Made by a program: the position numbers and the translations under genes. A stretch of DNA of 64,000 bases. It comes from Glaciecola sp034112105. Its GTDB lineage: Bacteria; Pseudomonadota; Gammaproteobacteria; Enterobacterales; Alteromonadaceae. The DNA lies in contig JAWUVZ010000125.1 in assembly GCA_034112105.1 (NCBI GenBank), positions 1-64,000 of the forward strand, read 5' to 3'. The notes under the pieces are model-generated. The model was not told the DNA's origin and did no database searches. It saw nothing but the letters and a program-made list of their open reading frames with translations. This document shows, piece by piece, positions 18,143-27,198 of the stretch; positions within the stretch are counted from its first letter, which is position 1; every line of letters begins with the position of its first letter.

Positions 18143-18172
18143 AGGGGCCGTTTTTACCCGCCCCTTCAAATC
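18136..18172. terminator. Perfect 13-bp hairpin at the panC/hemB convergence
   Basis: GATTTGAAGGGGC (18136-18148) pairs perfectly with GCCCCTTCAAATC (18160-18172) around an 11-base loop containing TTTTT. The panC stop codon is inside the left arm. No T run follows either arm, so it is not a textbook intrinsic terminator. It may terminate weakly in both directions or protect 3' ends. Confidence 0.55.
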
Positions 18173-18181
18173 AATGCAAAC

Positions 18182-19177
18182 TTACTTATCGCGCAAAAGC
18201 GTAGCTGCTTCTTTAGCAAAATACGTTAGTATTCCATCAGCACCAGCTCTCTTAAATGCCAATAAGGACTCCATAATAACGGCATCTTTATTCAACCAGC
18301 CTTTTGCAAAAGCGGCTTGATGCATCGCATATTCGCCGCTGACTTGATAAGCAAAAGTGGGCACACCAAATTCTTCTTTACAACGTTGGACAATATCTAG
18401 ATATGGCATACCTGGTTTTACCATCACCATATCGGCGCCTTCATTAATATCAAGTTCAATTTCTCTTAAAGCTTCATCTGAGTTCGCAGGATCCATTTGG
18501 TAGTTTTTCTTATTAGCCCCTTTAATATTGCCTGCCGAACCGACTGCATCCCTGAACGGACCATAATAGCTTGAAGCATATTTAGCCGAATAAGCCATAA
18601 TACTGGTGTTCTTAAAACCTTCTAGTTCAAGCGCTTCACGGATTGCCCAAATACGCCCATCCATCATGTCGGAGGGAGCAACAATGTCCGCACCGGCTTG
18701 AGCGTGAGATAGCGCTTGTTTTACCAACACGTCAGTGGTTTCATCGTTCATTACGTAACCATTTTCATCAATCAAGCCATCTTGACCGTGCACCGTAAAT
18801 GGATCAAGTGCGACATCGGTGATCAGTGAGATAGTGGGAAACTTTTCTTTCAATGCTTTTACTGCGCGTTGAGTTAAGCCTTCTGGGTTGAACGCCTCAC
18901 TTGCACACTCTGTTTTTTTGTCTGCAGGCGTTACCGGAAATAAGGCAAACACATGCACGCCTAAGTCAACTAACTCCTGCACTTCATCAATTAGTTTATC
19001 TATACTAAATCGAAACACATCAGGCATCGATTCAATCACCTCAACCTGACCACTACCTTCCACCACAAACATTGGATAAATAAGATCATTTACCGTAAGT
19101 ACAGACTCACTAACTAATCGTCTAATTGAAGATGTATAACGCAGTCTCCGAGGACGGCTAAGTGGAAATTGTGACAT
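18182..19177 (-). CDS. hemB: Delta-aminolevulinic acid dehydratase (porphobilinogen synthase)
   Basis: A 331-residue enzyme that condenses two 5-aminolevulinates to porphobilinogen. The Schiff-base Lys is in M-V-M-V-K-P-G-M-P, and a second active-site Lys is in Y-S-A-K-Y-A-S. The metal region reads D-V-A-L-D-P-F-T-V-H-G-Q-D-G, the magnesium-type version lacking the zinc-binding cysteines of the E. coli type. It lies 20 bases after the second diguanylate cyclase on the same strand and may be the last gene of the tat-cyclase transcript. Confidence 0.97.
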   Translation of the reverse strand: MSQFPLSRPRRLRYTSSIRRLVSESVLTVNDLIYPMFVVEGSGQVEVIESMPDVFRFSIDKLIDEVQELVDLGVHVFALFPVTPADKKTECASEAFNPEGLTQRAVKALKEKFPTISLITDVALDPFTVHGQDGLIDENGYVMNDETTDVLVKQALSHAQAGADIVAPSDMMDGRIWAIREALELEGFKNTSIMAYSAKYASSYYGPFRDAVGSAGNIKGANKKNYQMDPANSDEALREIELDINEGADMVMVKPGMPYLDIVQRCKEEFGVPTFAYQVSGEYAMHQAAFAKGWLNKDAVIMESLLAFKRAGADGILTYFAKEAATLLRDK

Positions 19178-19197
19178 ATTGATCCTTGATAAAATTT

Positions 19198-21117
19198 TTA
19201 AAATTCGGCGGACATAACTTTATTACGTCCCGCTTCTTTCGCTTTGTATAGTAACTTGTCGGCAAATGCATATAAAAGTTCTGACTCAGCATCTGTCGCA
19301 ATAATTCGAGTTGAAACGCCAATACTGACTGTAAACTTAATCAAGTCGCCTTCAAAATCTAGCTGGCTCGCTTGCGTCATTGAACGGACATTTTCCATCA
19401 ACGCGGCGGCCCCATCTAAATCTGTATTTGGTAAAATGACTACAAACTCTTCGCCACCATAACGACAAATTGTGTCAGACGGGCGCTTGATACATTGTTT
19501 AAGAATACCAGTAAAATGCTTCAATGCCTCATCACCGGCCTGATGGCCATAGGTATCATTCACAGACTTGAAATGATCGATGTCTATCATTGCCATCGCG
19601 AGAGGTGTTTTTTCTCGGCGACTTCTGCGAGCTTCAGCTAAGATCTTTTTGTCATATAATCTTCTGTTGGCAACCCCAGTTAATGCATCGATAGATGATT
19701 TTCGTTCAAGCTCGTGGTTGGCCTCGTTAAGCTCCCTAATCGCAATCTCTAGCTCATAGCTTCTCTCACCCACAGCAGACTCCAGACGTTCTTTTGTGTC
19801 TTTCTGCAGGCGCATTAGATCTTCTTTTGCTTGCATCGTTTTCTGTTTGTTTTTGTCTGCCTTTATATATGCTCGCTTCGCTGCCAGACGTTGTGTGTTA
19901 AATCGCATAGCAAGCGCCAGGGCCATGAAAAGGGTTTCTATCACGGCGCCTACCATCAATAAGTAAATTGGGTCGAGGTGTAAACTTATCCAGCCGCTAC
20001 TTCCTGCTATTGAAAACAACGCACCAAATAAGAAGGAACATCGAGCAACCAATAAATATTTAGCGATTGATTTCCCTTTAAACGCAATATAAATTGTCGT
20101 CGAAAAGACGAAAAAAAATGCTAGTAGCACCATGGGTATTAATAACAGAAGCATCACTCTGAACGGCAGAATAAACATACAAGCAATATAAAGGAAGATG
20201 GCAATGCTGATGGCATTATAGAATTTACATAGAGGCTTAAACTTATATCTTATATCTAATAATTTGGCTGTAAAAGAACTTGAAAAATATACCATCAAAG
20301 ACGTAAACAGTAAGGTTGAATACTTTTGAAAAAGGATACTTTCTGGCCATAAGAACCGATACGCCAATCCTTGACTACTCGCTAACAGCAGTGATAAACA
20401 AATCACATAACCTGCGTATAACAAAGTACTGACATTTCGGGACGTCACAAACAAGAATAGGTTAATAAGGCCCATCGCAGCCATAAAACCATAAAAAATA
20501 CCAATGAAGATTCTGTGCGAACCTATAAATTGAATATAGTGCTCTTGTTTCCATAATTTCACAGGAACCACAATAATGCCCTGAGTCTTAACACGCAGAT
20601 AAAGTGATATGGTGAACGCACTATCAGGTACTGCAAACACTAATTGGTCATGGCTTATTTCTCGTTGATTGAACGCCAAATTATCTCCCGATTTAATTTG
20701 ACTAAGCATAGCCGCTTGTTCTTGAGTTTGGTCAACAAACCAGACATCTACAAAGTCTAAAGTTGCATAGGAAACCTCGATTAAACGCCGATCTGCAGAG
20801 GTTTTGGGTGGTATGTCAACTTTGAACCAATGTGCTTCGGGCGATATCCCAAAGTTACTATTCTCGATTGATTTCCATTGGGGATCGGGGAGCTGCATAA
20901 CTTTTTGAATAGTATCAGTTGTACTTGATGCTATATGTAATTTAGCCTCTTTACTTATCAGCTGCGCTTCACGCTGCCCTGACAATGAAGAAACCAAAAT
21001 AAATAAAGTAACTCCGAACAATACGATGAGTAACCCAACCCACACACCATTGCGATCAGATGCTGTTGCACCCGTCAAATTTGCGTCATCAAATGCGTTA
21101 GCCTTGTTATCGTACAT
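19198..21117 (-). CDS. 7TM-DISM membrane diguanylate cyclase (second of a tandem pair)
   Basis: A 639-residue protein. It has an N-terminal membrane anchor (about 28-46), a periplasmic DISMED2-like sensor domain (about 60-190), seven membrane segments (about 205-405), a charged coiled coil (about 410-470) and a GGDEF domain. The active site is GGEEF in R-Y-G-G-E-E-F, and the inhibitory I-site R-P-S-D lies five residues before that motif. It should therefore make c-di-GMP with product feedback. Its ATG overlaps the previous gene's stop by one base (TGATG). The sensor ligand is unknown; 7TMR-DISM proteins are thought to sense periplasmic small molecules. Confidence 0.92.
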   Translation of the reverse strand: MYDNKANAFDDANLTGATASDRNGVWVGLLIVLFGVTLFILVSSLSGQREAQLISKEAKLHIASSTTDTIQKVMQLPDPQWKSIENSNFGISPEAHWFKVDIPPKTSADRRLIEVSYATLDFVDVWFVDQTQEQAAMLSQIKSGDNLAFNQREISHDQLVFAVPDSAFTISLYLRVKTQGIIVVPVKLWKQEHYIQFIGSHRIFIGIFYGFMAAMGLINLFLFVTSRNVSTLLYAGYVICLSLLLASSQGLAYRFLWPESILFQKYSTLLFTSLMVYFSSSFTAKLLDIRYKFKPLCKFYNAISIAIFLYIACMFILPFRVMLLLLIPMVLLAFFFVFSTTIYIAFKGKSIAKYLLVARCSFLFGALFSIAGSSGWISLHLDPIYLLMVGAVIETLFMALALAMRFNTQRLAAKRAYIKADKNKQKTMQAKEDLMRLQKDTKERLESAVGERSYELEIAIRELNEANHELERKSSIDALTGVANRRLYDKKILAEARRSRREKTPLAMAMIDIDHFKSVNDTYGHQAGDEALKHFTGILKQCIKRPSDTICRYGGEEFVVILPNTDLDGAAALMENVRSMTQASQLDFEGDLIKFTVSIGVSTRIIATDAESELLYAFADKLLYKAKEAGRNKVMSAEF

Positions 21118-23009
21118 CAGAAATTGCCCAACTTAATACAATTTCGACCCGCTTCCTTGGCTTGATATAACAATTTATCAGCAAATGCTATCATCTTTGC
21201 ATACTCGTTATCAGGACCGATTACACGTGACGTTACTCCGATGCTGACCGTAAATTGAATACTATTCCCATGCGTTTTAACCATTAAATTTTCTATTGCC
21301 AGCCTGAAGTTTTCCAGAACCTTATGAGCACCGTCATTTGTCGTATTGGGAAGTAAAACAACGAACTCTTCTCCACCATAGCGTGACAATAAATCACCTG
21401 GACGCTTTACAACTTTTTTAAGCGTATCCGCAAAAGCAATTAAACAATCGTCCCCGCATTGATGCCCGTATTTGTCATTCACACTTTTAAAATGATCAAT
21501 GTCGAGTAAAGCAATAGTCAGTGGTTGTCTTTCTCGTCGACTTCTTGCTGCCTCAACGAGAACATGTTTTTCAAAAAAACGCCTATTGGTTAGGCCAGTC
21601 AACGTGTCTGTCTCACTCATGCCTTTTAATTGATTATTCACTTTCGACAAGCCTGCTAAGGCATCCTCAAATTCCTGTGTTCGCGCAGTAACTTGCCCTT
21701 CAAGATCGATTTGCGCTTGCTTTTGCAGTAATAGTACTTCGTCTTGTGCATGCATTGCTTGTGATTCGTTCTGTGACGCCTCGCGATGGGACTTTCTTGC
21801 TTCGCGTCGCTGAACGCTATAACTAGTCGCAACGGCAAGCGCCAATAAAAGCGTTTCACTCGTTGCTCCCACCATTAGTAGATAACTGGAATCAATTGGC
21901 AAACTGATCCAATGGAAATTATCGGCAGAAGCGGTAAGCCCAGAAACAAGTAGGACGACCCAAGCAGCACTGAAGAACTTAGCAATATCACTGCCTTTAA
22001 ACGCCAAACTTAAGCTAGCAAGCAGTATCACCGGAATAGAAAAAAGTAGTAACAGTAATAGCAACTGGATCATGATTGAATATGGCATGAAAAGCGAGCT
22101 GATAGTACTAAATACATAGATGAGAAAGAAACCTTTAAATACTAAATAATACGTTGGACTTTTGGTTTTCAATTCTAAAATTTGTGACGAAAATATGACA
22201 ATAAAGCTCATGGTCATAAAAGCAAAAATAGCGGCGGCTCGTTCTTCTAACCAAGGACTTTCTGGCCAAATGAACCGATAACCAAGGCCATGAATACTGC
22301 CAATTAGCAAGGCGAAGGAGAAAACGTAGCCTGAATAGGTAATAAATGTCACATTGCGAGTTGTTACATACAAAAATAAATTAATAAGCCCCATGGCTAA
22401 CATATAACCAAAAAAGAGTCCCATGAAAAGACGATGAGATGCTGCGTAAACAATATAATCTTGTTTGTACCAGAGCTTTAAAGGCGCTTTAACCGGACCA
22501 CTAGATTGTATTCGAAGCAAAAGCTGCATGCCGTTTGGTGCGTTGGGTAAAGGAATTAGAAATTTATCATGAATAATGGTCCTCTCTGCGAATTTAAGAC
22601 TGTCTCCCAGATTGTAATATTGAATAAGTCGATAGGCACCAACACTATTGCGGTCGTTGTTTACCTGACGAAACCAAAGCTGAAGACTATCTAGCATCGC
22701 ATAGTCCACTTCCAAAACTTGACTATTTTGAGCACTAGCGAAATTAACTCTCAACCATTGTGAAGCGTTTGTTAATCCAAAATTCTGACTCTTAGTTTTA
22801 ACCCAAGCGTCGCTGTCAAGCTGATCTATAGTTTCAATGGTTTGTTCATTTAACACATCCGCAAAGTGATAAACGGGTTGTTGTAAAGAATGCTTTTCGA
22901 TGTCTCGCCCTAAGGAAATAACCATATAAAGGACGAGCGCAGTGAATACCGCCACTAATGCAGCAAGCCAATAGGAATTGTAGGATAGCTTGCGCTCAAC
23001 TGAAATCAT
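21117..23009 (-). CDS. 7TM-DISM membrane diguanylate cyclase (first of a tandem pair)
   Basis: A paralogue of the gene that follows it, with the same order of parts: membrane anchor, periplasmic sensor, seven membrane segments, coiled coil, GGDEF. The active site is GGEEF with an intact I-site R-P-G-D, so it is predicted to be an active, product-inhibited cyclase. I place the start at the ATG at 23009, which shares one base with the tatD stop (TGATG); a TTG one codon upstream is possible. Its own stop shares a base with the next start. The periplasmic halves differ more than the GGDEF halves, so the two may respond to different signals. Confidence 0.92.
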   Translation of the reverse strand: MISVERKLSYNSYWLAALVAVFTALVLYMVISLGRDIEKHSLQQPVYHFADVLNEQTIETIDQLDSDAWVKTKSQNFGLTNASQWLRVNFASAQNSQVLEVDYAMLDSLQLWFRQVNNDRNSVGAYRLIQYYNLGDSLKFAERTIIHDKFLIPLPNAPNGMQLLLRIQSSGPVKAPLKLWYKQDYIVYAASHRLFMGLFFGYMLAMGLINLFLYVTTRNVTFITYSGYVFSFALLIGSIHGLGYRFIWPESPWLEERAAAIFAFMTMSFIVIFSSQILELKTKSPTYYLVFKGFFLIYVFSTISSLFMPYSIMIQLLLLLLLFSIPVILLASLSLAFKGSDIAKFFSAAWVVLLVSGLTASADNFHWISLPIDSSYLLMVGATSETLLLALAVATSYSVQRREARKSHREASQNESQAMHAQDEVLLLQKQAQIDLEGQVTARTQEFEDALAGLSKVNNQLKGMSETDTLTGLTNRRFFEKHVLVEAARSRRERQPLTIALLDIDHFKSVNDKYGHQCGDDCLIAFADTLKKVVKRPGDLLSRYGGEEFVVLLPNTTNDGAHKVLENFRLAIENLMVKTHGNSIQFTVSIGVTSRVIGPDNEYAKMIAFADKLLYQAKEAGRNCIKLGNF

Positions 23010-23806
23010 CAAATAGTAGCTAAGCCAAATACTTTATATGTATTGGCAAGCGATACCTCTGAAAGTTGATTAACATCTATGCCTTTTAATTCGGCAACCT
23101 TGTTAGCCACATGTGGTAAAAAACAAGGCTCATTATTTTTTGTTCTTGGTTTCACATTTTTTGGAAATAAATAGGGAGCGTCGGTCTCAAGCAATACCCT
23201 TTCAAGTGGTAAATGTTTCACCGCTTCCTGTAAATCAACGCCTCTCTTATCATCGCAAACCCAGCCTGTTATGCCAATATAGCAACCGAGTTCCAGATAG
23301 GCCTGCATTTGCCTAGTGGACCCTGTAAAACAATGCACAATAGCGTTTGGGATACTGGGTAAATACTCTCGCAATAATCGAATTTGATCGTCAAAAGCAT
23401 CACGCTCGTGTAAATAAACCGTTTTATTATTTTCAGCCGCACAAACCAACTGGGCTTCGAACGAGCGTAATTGATTTTCTTTTGTTGAAAAATTGCGATT
23501 AAAATCCAAGCCACACTCACCGATAGCGACCATGTTCTTATCAGACACAAGTTGATTAATTTGAATGATAACATCTTCAGAAAAACCATCAGCATGGTGG
23601 GGATGAACACCGCCCGTATAAACAAGTTGTTGGAAGCCGACTTGCTCGTTATGATTTTTCACAAACGCTTGAGCAGCAATTGCCTCTTTTAGGTTTGAAC
23701 TGATGATGCAAAGTTGATTAACCTGTTGCTCCGCAGCTCTTGCAATGACATCTTGGGCGCAAAAACGCCGATCTAATAAATTAACACCGATGTCAAACCA
23801 ATGCAT
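23009..23806 (-). CDS. tatD: TatD-family metal-dependent DNase
   Basis: A 265-residue TIM-barrel hydrolase. Metal ligands and family blocks are visible: F-D-I-G-V-N-L, G-G-V-H-P-H-H-A, G-E-C-G-L-D-F-N-R, Y-L-H-E-R-D-A, H-C-F-T-G-S and E-T-D-A-P-Y-L-F. TatD is a 3'-5' exonuclease implicated in DNA repair and apoptosis-like processes. It is not required for Tat export despite sitting in the operon. It lies 67 bases after tatC and is coupled to the downstream cyclase by a one-base overlap. Confidence 0.94.
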   Translation of the reverse strand: MHWFDIGVNLLDRRFCAQDVIARAAEQQVNQLCIISSNLKEAIAAQAFVKNHNEQVGFQQLVYTGGVHPHHADGFSEDVIIQINQLVSDKNMVAIGECGLDFNRNFSTKENQLRSFEAQLVCAAENNKTVYLHERDAFDDQIRLLREYLPSIPNAIVHCFTGSTRQMQAYLELGCYIGITGWVCDDKRGVDLQEAVKHLPLERVLLETDAPYLFPKNVKPRTKNNEPCFLPHVANKVAELKGIDVNQLSEVSLANTYKVFGLATI

Positions 23807-23873
23807 TAATTCACACTAACGCGGCGCTTACCGCCACCTTTCGACAAATGCAATAGGCTATTAACAAAAGTCA

Positions 23874-24683
23874 TCACAACGGTTTTGCCTGGTCATCTGG
23901 ATTATCATCATTGGGTTTTCTGATCGAATTTTCTTCTTCATCTTCAGCATTCGCATCTTCATCTTGACGTTTATTTTTAGTGTACCAACCACCTATGACG
24001 ACGCCAACCTCAAACAAAAACCACATTGGAATGGCCAGCAACACCTGCGAAATAACATCTGGTGGGGTTAGCAACATACCAACGACAAACGCCGCGACAA
24101 TGACATGAGAGCGCTTCTTACGTAATTCATCTGGGGTCGTCATTCCCGTCCAGCACATTAAAATAATGGCTACTGGGATTTCGAAAGCAACGCCAAAGGC
24201 GAAAAATATTTTCAGTACAAAACTCAGATATTCTGAAATATCCGGGCTTATAAGCACATCGTCTGGAGCGACCGCGCTAAAAAAGCTAAACGCGAGTGGA
24301 AAAACGATAAAATAAGCAAATGCAATTCCACTGTAAAATAATAACGTGCTGGAAAGCAATAAAGGAGCAACTAGCTTCTTTTCATTTCGATATAAACCGG
24401 GCGCAATAAACCCCCAGACTTGATACAAAACATAGGGAATAGCAATGAAAAATGACAGCACCATAGTTAATTTAAAGGGTGCAAAAAACGGCGAGGCAAC
24501 ACTCGTTGCAATCATCGATGCACCTTCTGGAATAGTAGCGACTAGTGGGGCTGCTAATATGCCGTAAAGATCTTGAGCCCAGTAGGCTAGAGCCATAAAA
24601 ATAACGAGAACCGACGCTAGTGCTTTTAATACGCGAGAACGCAACTCAATGAGGTGGCTAATAAAACTACTTTGCATCGTCAT
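23874..24683 (-). CDS. tatC: Sec-independent translocase subunit TatC
   Basis: A 269-residue inner-membrane protein with six membrane segments. The conserved N-terminal H-L-I-E-L-R-S-R-V-L is the part of TatC that contacts twin-arginine signals. The P-F-F-A-P-F-K loop, F-I-A-P-G-L-Y and the F-G-V-A-F-E-I-P-V segment are also present. The C-terminal tail (about 30 residues) is unusually acidic, with several Glu/Asp runs. It follows tatB by 19 bases. Confidence 0.96.
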   Translation of the reverse strand: MTMQSSFISHLIELRSRVLKALASVLVIFMALAYWAQDLYGILAAPLVATIPEGASMIATSVASPFFAPFKLTMVLSFFIAIPYVLYQVWGFIAPGLYRNEKKLVAPLLLSSTLLFYSGIAFAYFIVFPLAFSFFSAVAPDDVLISPDISEYLSFVLKIFFAFGVAFEIPVAIILMCWTGMTTPDELRKKRSHVIVAAFVVGMLLTPPDVISQVLLAIPMWFLFEVGVVIGGWYTKNKRQDEDANAEDEEENSIRKPNDDNPDDQAKPL

Positions 24684-24702
24684 CTTTCTTTTTCTTATAG
24701 GG

Positions 24703-24984
24703 TTATTGGACAGATAATGCAGCCTGTTTTAACTCTTCAACACTCTGGGCAACTTCAGGACTCACATTATCAAGCCCCATATTCTCCGCCTTTTTGAGGT
24801 TCTCATGCAACTCATGTATGCGTAACTGCTCTTCGATTTCAGTTTTAAACCCTGTCGCCATATTTTTCACGCTGCGCACTGTTTTGACTGTCGAGCGAAT
24901 TGCACCGGGCAAACGCTCGGGACCCAAGATAAGTAAGGCTACAATACCAATAATGAACAGTTCCCAGAAACTAATATCGAACAT
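24703..24984 (-). CDS. tatB: Sec-independent translocase subunit TatB
   Basis: A 93-residue protein with a single N-terminal membrane helix followed by an amphipathic helix. The TatB-type junction L-G-P-E-R-L-P is present, as is a Glu early in the membrane segment (S-F-W-E-L). It forms the receptor complex with TatC. It starts 3 bases after the tatA stop. It is shorter than the E. coli protein (171), mainly in the variable tail. Confidence 0.94.
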   Translation of the reverse strand: MFDISFWELFIIGIVALLILGPERLPGAIRSTVKTVRSVKNMATGFKTEIEEQLRIHELHENLKKAENMGLDNVSPEVAQSVEELKQAALSVQ

Positions 24985-24987
24985 GAT

Positions 24988-25245
24988 CTACTCTTTAGTA
25001 GTGGTCTTTGTTTCGGTCGGATTTACCGTTTTATCAGCATCACTTTTATCTTCAACAGATTCAAAATCTGCATCTGACTTATCCGCATCCTTTTTGTCGA
25101 CAGTGCCATCATCATCACTCAACGCTTTCTTAAAACCTTTGAGCGCTGAACCTAAATCACCACCGACATTGCGTAATTTCTTTGTACCAAATAGTAAAAC
25201 AACTATTAGCAGTATGACTATAATACTCCAGACACTAGGACCCAT
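24988..25245 (-). CDS. tatA: Sec-independent translocase subunit TatA
   Basis: An 85-residue protein with one membrane helix, the F-G-T-K-K-L-R hinge, an amphipathic helix with F-K-K-A, and a highly charged Asp/Lys-rich tail. TatA oligomers form the translocation pathway for folded proteins. It is the first gene of the tat run; the promoter should lie in the 224-base divergent gap upstream. Confidence 0.95.
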   Translation of the reverse strand: MGPSVWSIIVILLIVVLLFGTKKLRNVGGDLGSALKGFKKALSDDDGTVDKKDADKSDADFESVEDKSDADKTVNPTETKTTTKE

Positions 25246-25469
25246 TAGTAAATCTCCATTGTTAAAATTTTGTTTTTTTTGCTACCGTCTATAATTGAAC
25301 AGTGTATCACCTTGAGTAATTCAATTTTAGACGCAAAAGTAACTCATTAAAAGCATTATACGTTGCTTTCAACAAATATCACTGGCTTTCATTAACTTGT
25401 TTTTATACTTATTTTTCGGATCAAACAATTGCACACATTTCTTTACTACTTTATTCGTGGTTATATGAC

Positions 25470-26567
25470 GTGATTTATTCATTATCGCTACTAAACACGC
25501 GGCGTTGCCTTAAAGTAACGGCGTTTTCGTGCCTGTTGATTTTCAGTATTGTCAACGCCCCATTTTCGTTTGCTGTGGAAGGAACAAAAACTGACATACT
25601 TTTCACAAAATCTGCAATGCTCGGACAACCGAAAGTTGAAACACCCAGTTTGACGATACATACAGACACCTCTGACGCTAAAAAATCTGAGTTACAAACC
25701 TCAGAATTTGATTATTGCGATGCTCAGTATTGGCTTGACGATTGGTATTGTCATTTTAACTACGGTGTCGAAACTTCGGTAATAGAAGTCAATAGGTGGT
25801 TTGTAACAGACTACACGCCGACATCGAAGCGAGCTAGAGCATCTGGTAAGTTGCGCTTTGGAATTGAGCCTCGTAGCGGCAATTTAAATCAATTGGATTT
25901 TCGTTTTAAAATACGCGTAAAACTCCCAGCATTGCAAGATAGGGTAGAATTATTACTCTCAGATGACGAAGAAGATGTAAACCAGCAAGCTGTTAAGGCC
26001 GCTCGCAGTCAACAACTGGGGAGTGATGACCAAGCCACCGTTGCCCTTCAATTCAAAGATAAACCTGACTCCAAAGTAGCTTATCGAATCGGCTTAGGTC
26101 GTGGATCTCAAATTTACACACGAGCAAGATATAGTGATAAACTTGAACTAAATGAACGTAACAAAATTAGCTATTCTGCAGAAGCTAATTACTATACCGA
26201 CGACCAATTAGGTGTTGAAACCAGAATATCACTTATTCACACACTATCTAAAAATGAAGCGATTGAATTCGATAACACCTTTCGCTACAGGGATAAGACA
26301 GAAGATCTTTTTTGGCGCCATGAAATTCAATATTTATATTTAAAAGATGGTAAAACCAGCTATTTATTTAGCGCTATGGTTGATGGTTTAAATAAACCAA
26401 ATTATCAAGAGGAACAGGTTCTTGTCAGCATGAGGTATAAAAGAAATGTATTGCGTCCGTGGCTATTTTTGGAGGTTGAGCCTTACGTGATTTGGTTACG
26501 TCAGGAAAACTTCAGAACTTCTTTTGGCGTTGCTATTAGAGCTGAAGTGCATTTTCCAGATTACTAA
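25470..26567 (+). CDS. Uncharacterised secreted beta-rich protein divergent from tatA
   Basis: A 365-residue protein that I do not recognise. It begins with GTG, the only plausible start in frame before the signal sequence. The N-terminus has a hydrophobic export segment (about 13-35) with likely cleavage after F-S-F-A. A twin-arginine pair (T-R-R-C-L-K, residues 10-15) lies just before it. The mature part has alternating polar/hydrophobic stretches and aromatic-rich strands near the C-terminus (for example A-I-R-A-E-V-H-F) and could be a small outer-membrane barrel. An acidic insert (S-D-D-E-E-D) lies near the middle. It is the neighbour of tatA across a shared promoter region. Confidence 0.75.
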   Translation: MIYSLSLLNTRRCLKVTAFSCLLIFSIVNAPFSFAVEGTKTDILFTKSAMLGQPKVETPSLTIHTDTSDAKKSELQTSEFDYCDAQYWLDDWYCHFNYGVETSVIEVNRWFVTDYTPTSKRARASGKLRFGIEPRSGNLNQLDFRFKIRVKLPALQDRVELLLSDDEEDVNQQAVKAARSQQLGSDDQATVALQFKDKPDSKVAYRIGLGRGSQIYTRARYSDKLELNERNKISYSAEANYYTDDQLGVETRISLIHTLSKNEAIEFDNTFRYRDKTEDLFWRHEIQYLYLKDGKTSYLFSAMVDGLNKPNYQEEQVLVSMRYKRNVLRPWLFLEVEPYVIWLRQENFRTSFGVAIRAEVHFPDY

Positions 26568-26602
26568 ATTGCCCAAAAATATGTACTTCTGGGCTTATCA
26601 AC

Positions 26603-27172
26603 CTATCGAGGATCCGTTGCTCGTGCTTCCTTGTTGTCACTGGCTGATTGATGAAAAGCGACTAAATTTGGCAATCCAGAATAATCGTACGTTTCACGGT
26701 AAGACGACCAATCAAGTAGGCAAAATAAACTAATGCTCGCATAGTTCCACTCTACAAAAGCCCCTTTCTCAGCAGTTTTGTCAAGCTCACTAAAAACGAC
26801 GTCAACGCGTTCTCTCTGCAGGCGAAAATAAAGTTTGTCCGCATTAATATCTATACCTGACCGAGACAATAAGAATATCTGTACCAACGAATCATTAGCT
26901 GAGTCAATTAAGGTCAGCAAATTTGTTTGTTCCCAACTGAGTTCTGTCTTATTTAATTTTTTTGTCAAATATCGATAAATTGCACCTGAATCGAAAATGA
27001 TTCGAGCGTCATCTTCTAACATCGGCACTTTCAATGTTGGATTCGAAGCGACTAACCTTGCCCGATCTGCACTGTTAAATATATCAACTTGCTCAAAACC
27101 ATGCTCAATCTCACTCATCCACATACGTAAGCGACGAACATAAGGTGATGTAGTAGAACCAATTAGCTTCAT
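26603..27172 (-). CDS. Glutathione S-transferase-like protein
   Basis: A 189-residue protein whose N-terminal third is a thioredoxin-like GST domain: S-T-T-S-P-Y-V-R-R-L-R, then N-P-T-L-K-V-P-M-L and D-S-G-A-I-Y-R-Y-L, the glutathione-binding pattern. The C-terminal helical domain is short. The reaction is unknown; such proteins often act on small electrophiles or disulfides. An AGAGGAA ribosome site precedes the ATG. It follows erpA by 26 bases and is likely co-transcribed with it. Confidence 0.8.
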   Translation of the reverse strand: MKLIGSTTSPYVRRLRMWMSEIEHGFEQVDIFNSADRARLVASNPTLKVPMLEDDARIIFDSGAIYRYLTKKLNKTELSWEQTNLLTLIDSANDSLVQIFLLSRSGIDINADKLYFRLQRERVDVVFSELDKTAEKGAFVEWNYASISLFCLLDWSSYRETYDYSGLPNLVAFHQSASDNKEARATDPR

Positions 27173-27198
27173 TGTTTCCTCTTTACTCTGTAATTCAA

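Noticed and set aside
26524..26733. 69-codon plus-strand frame after the uncharacterised secreted gene
   Set aside because: Overlaps the ends of two convergent genes and shows no family pattern.
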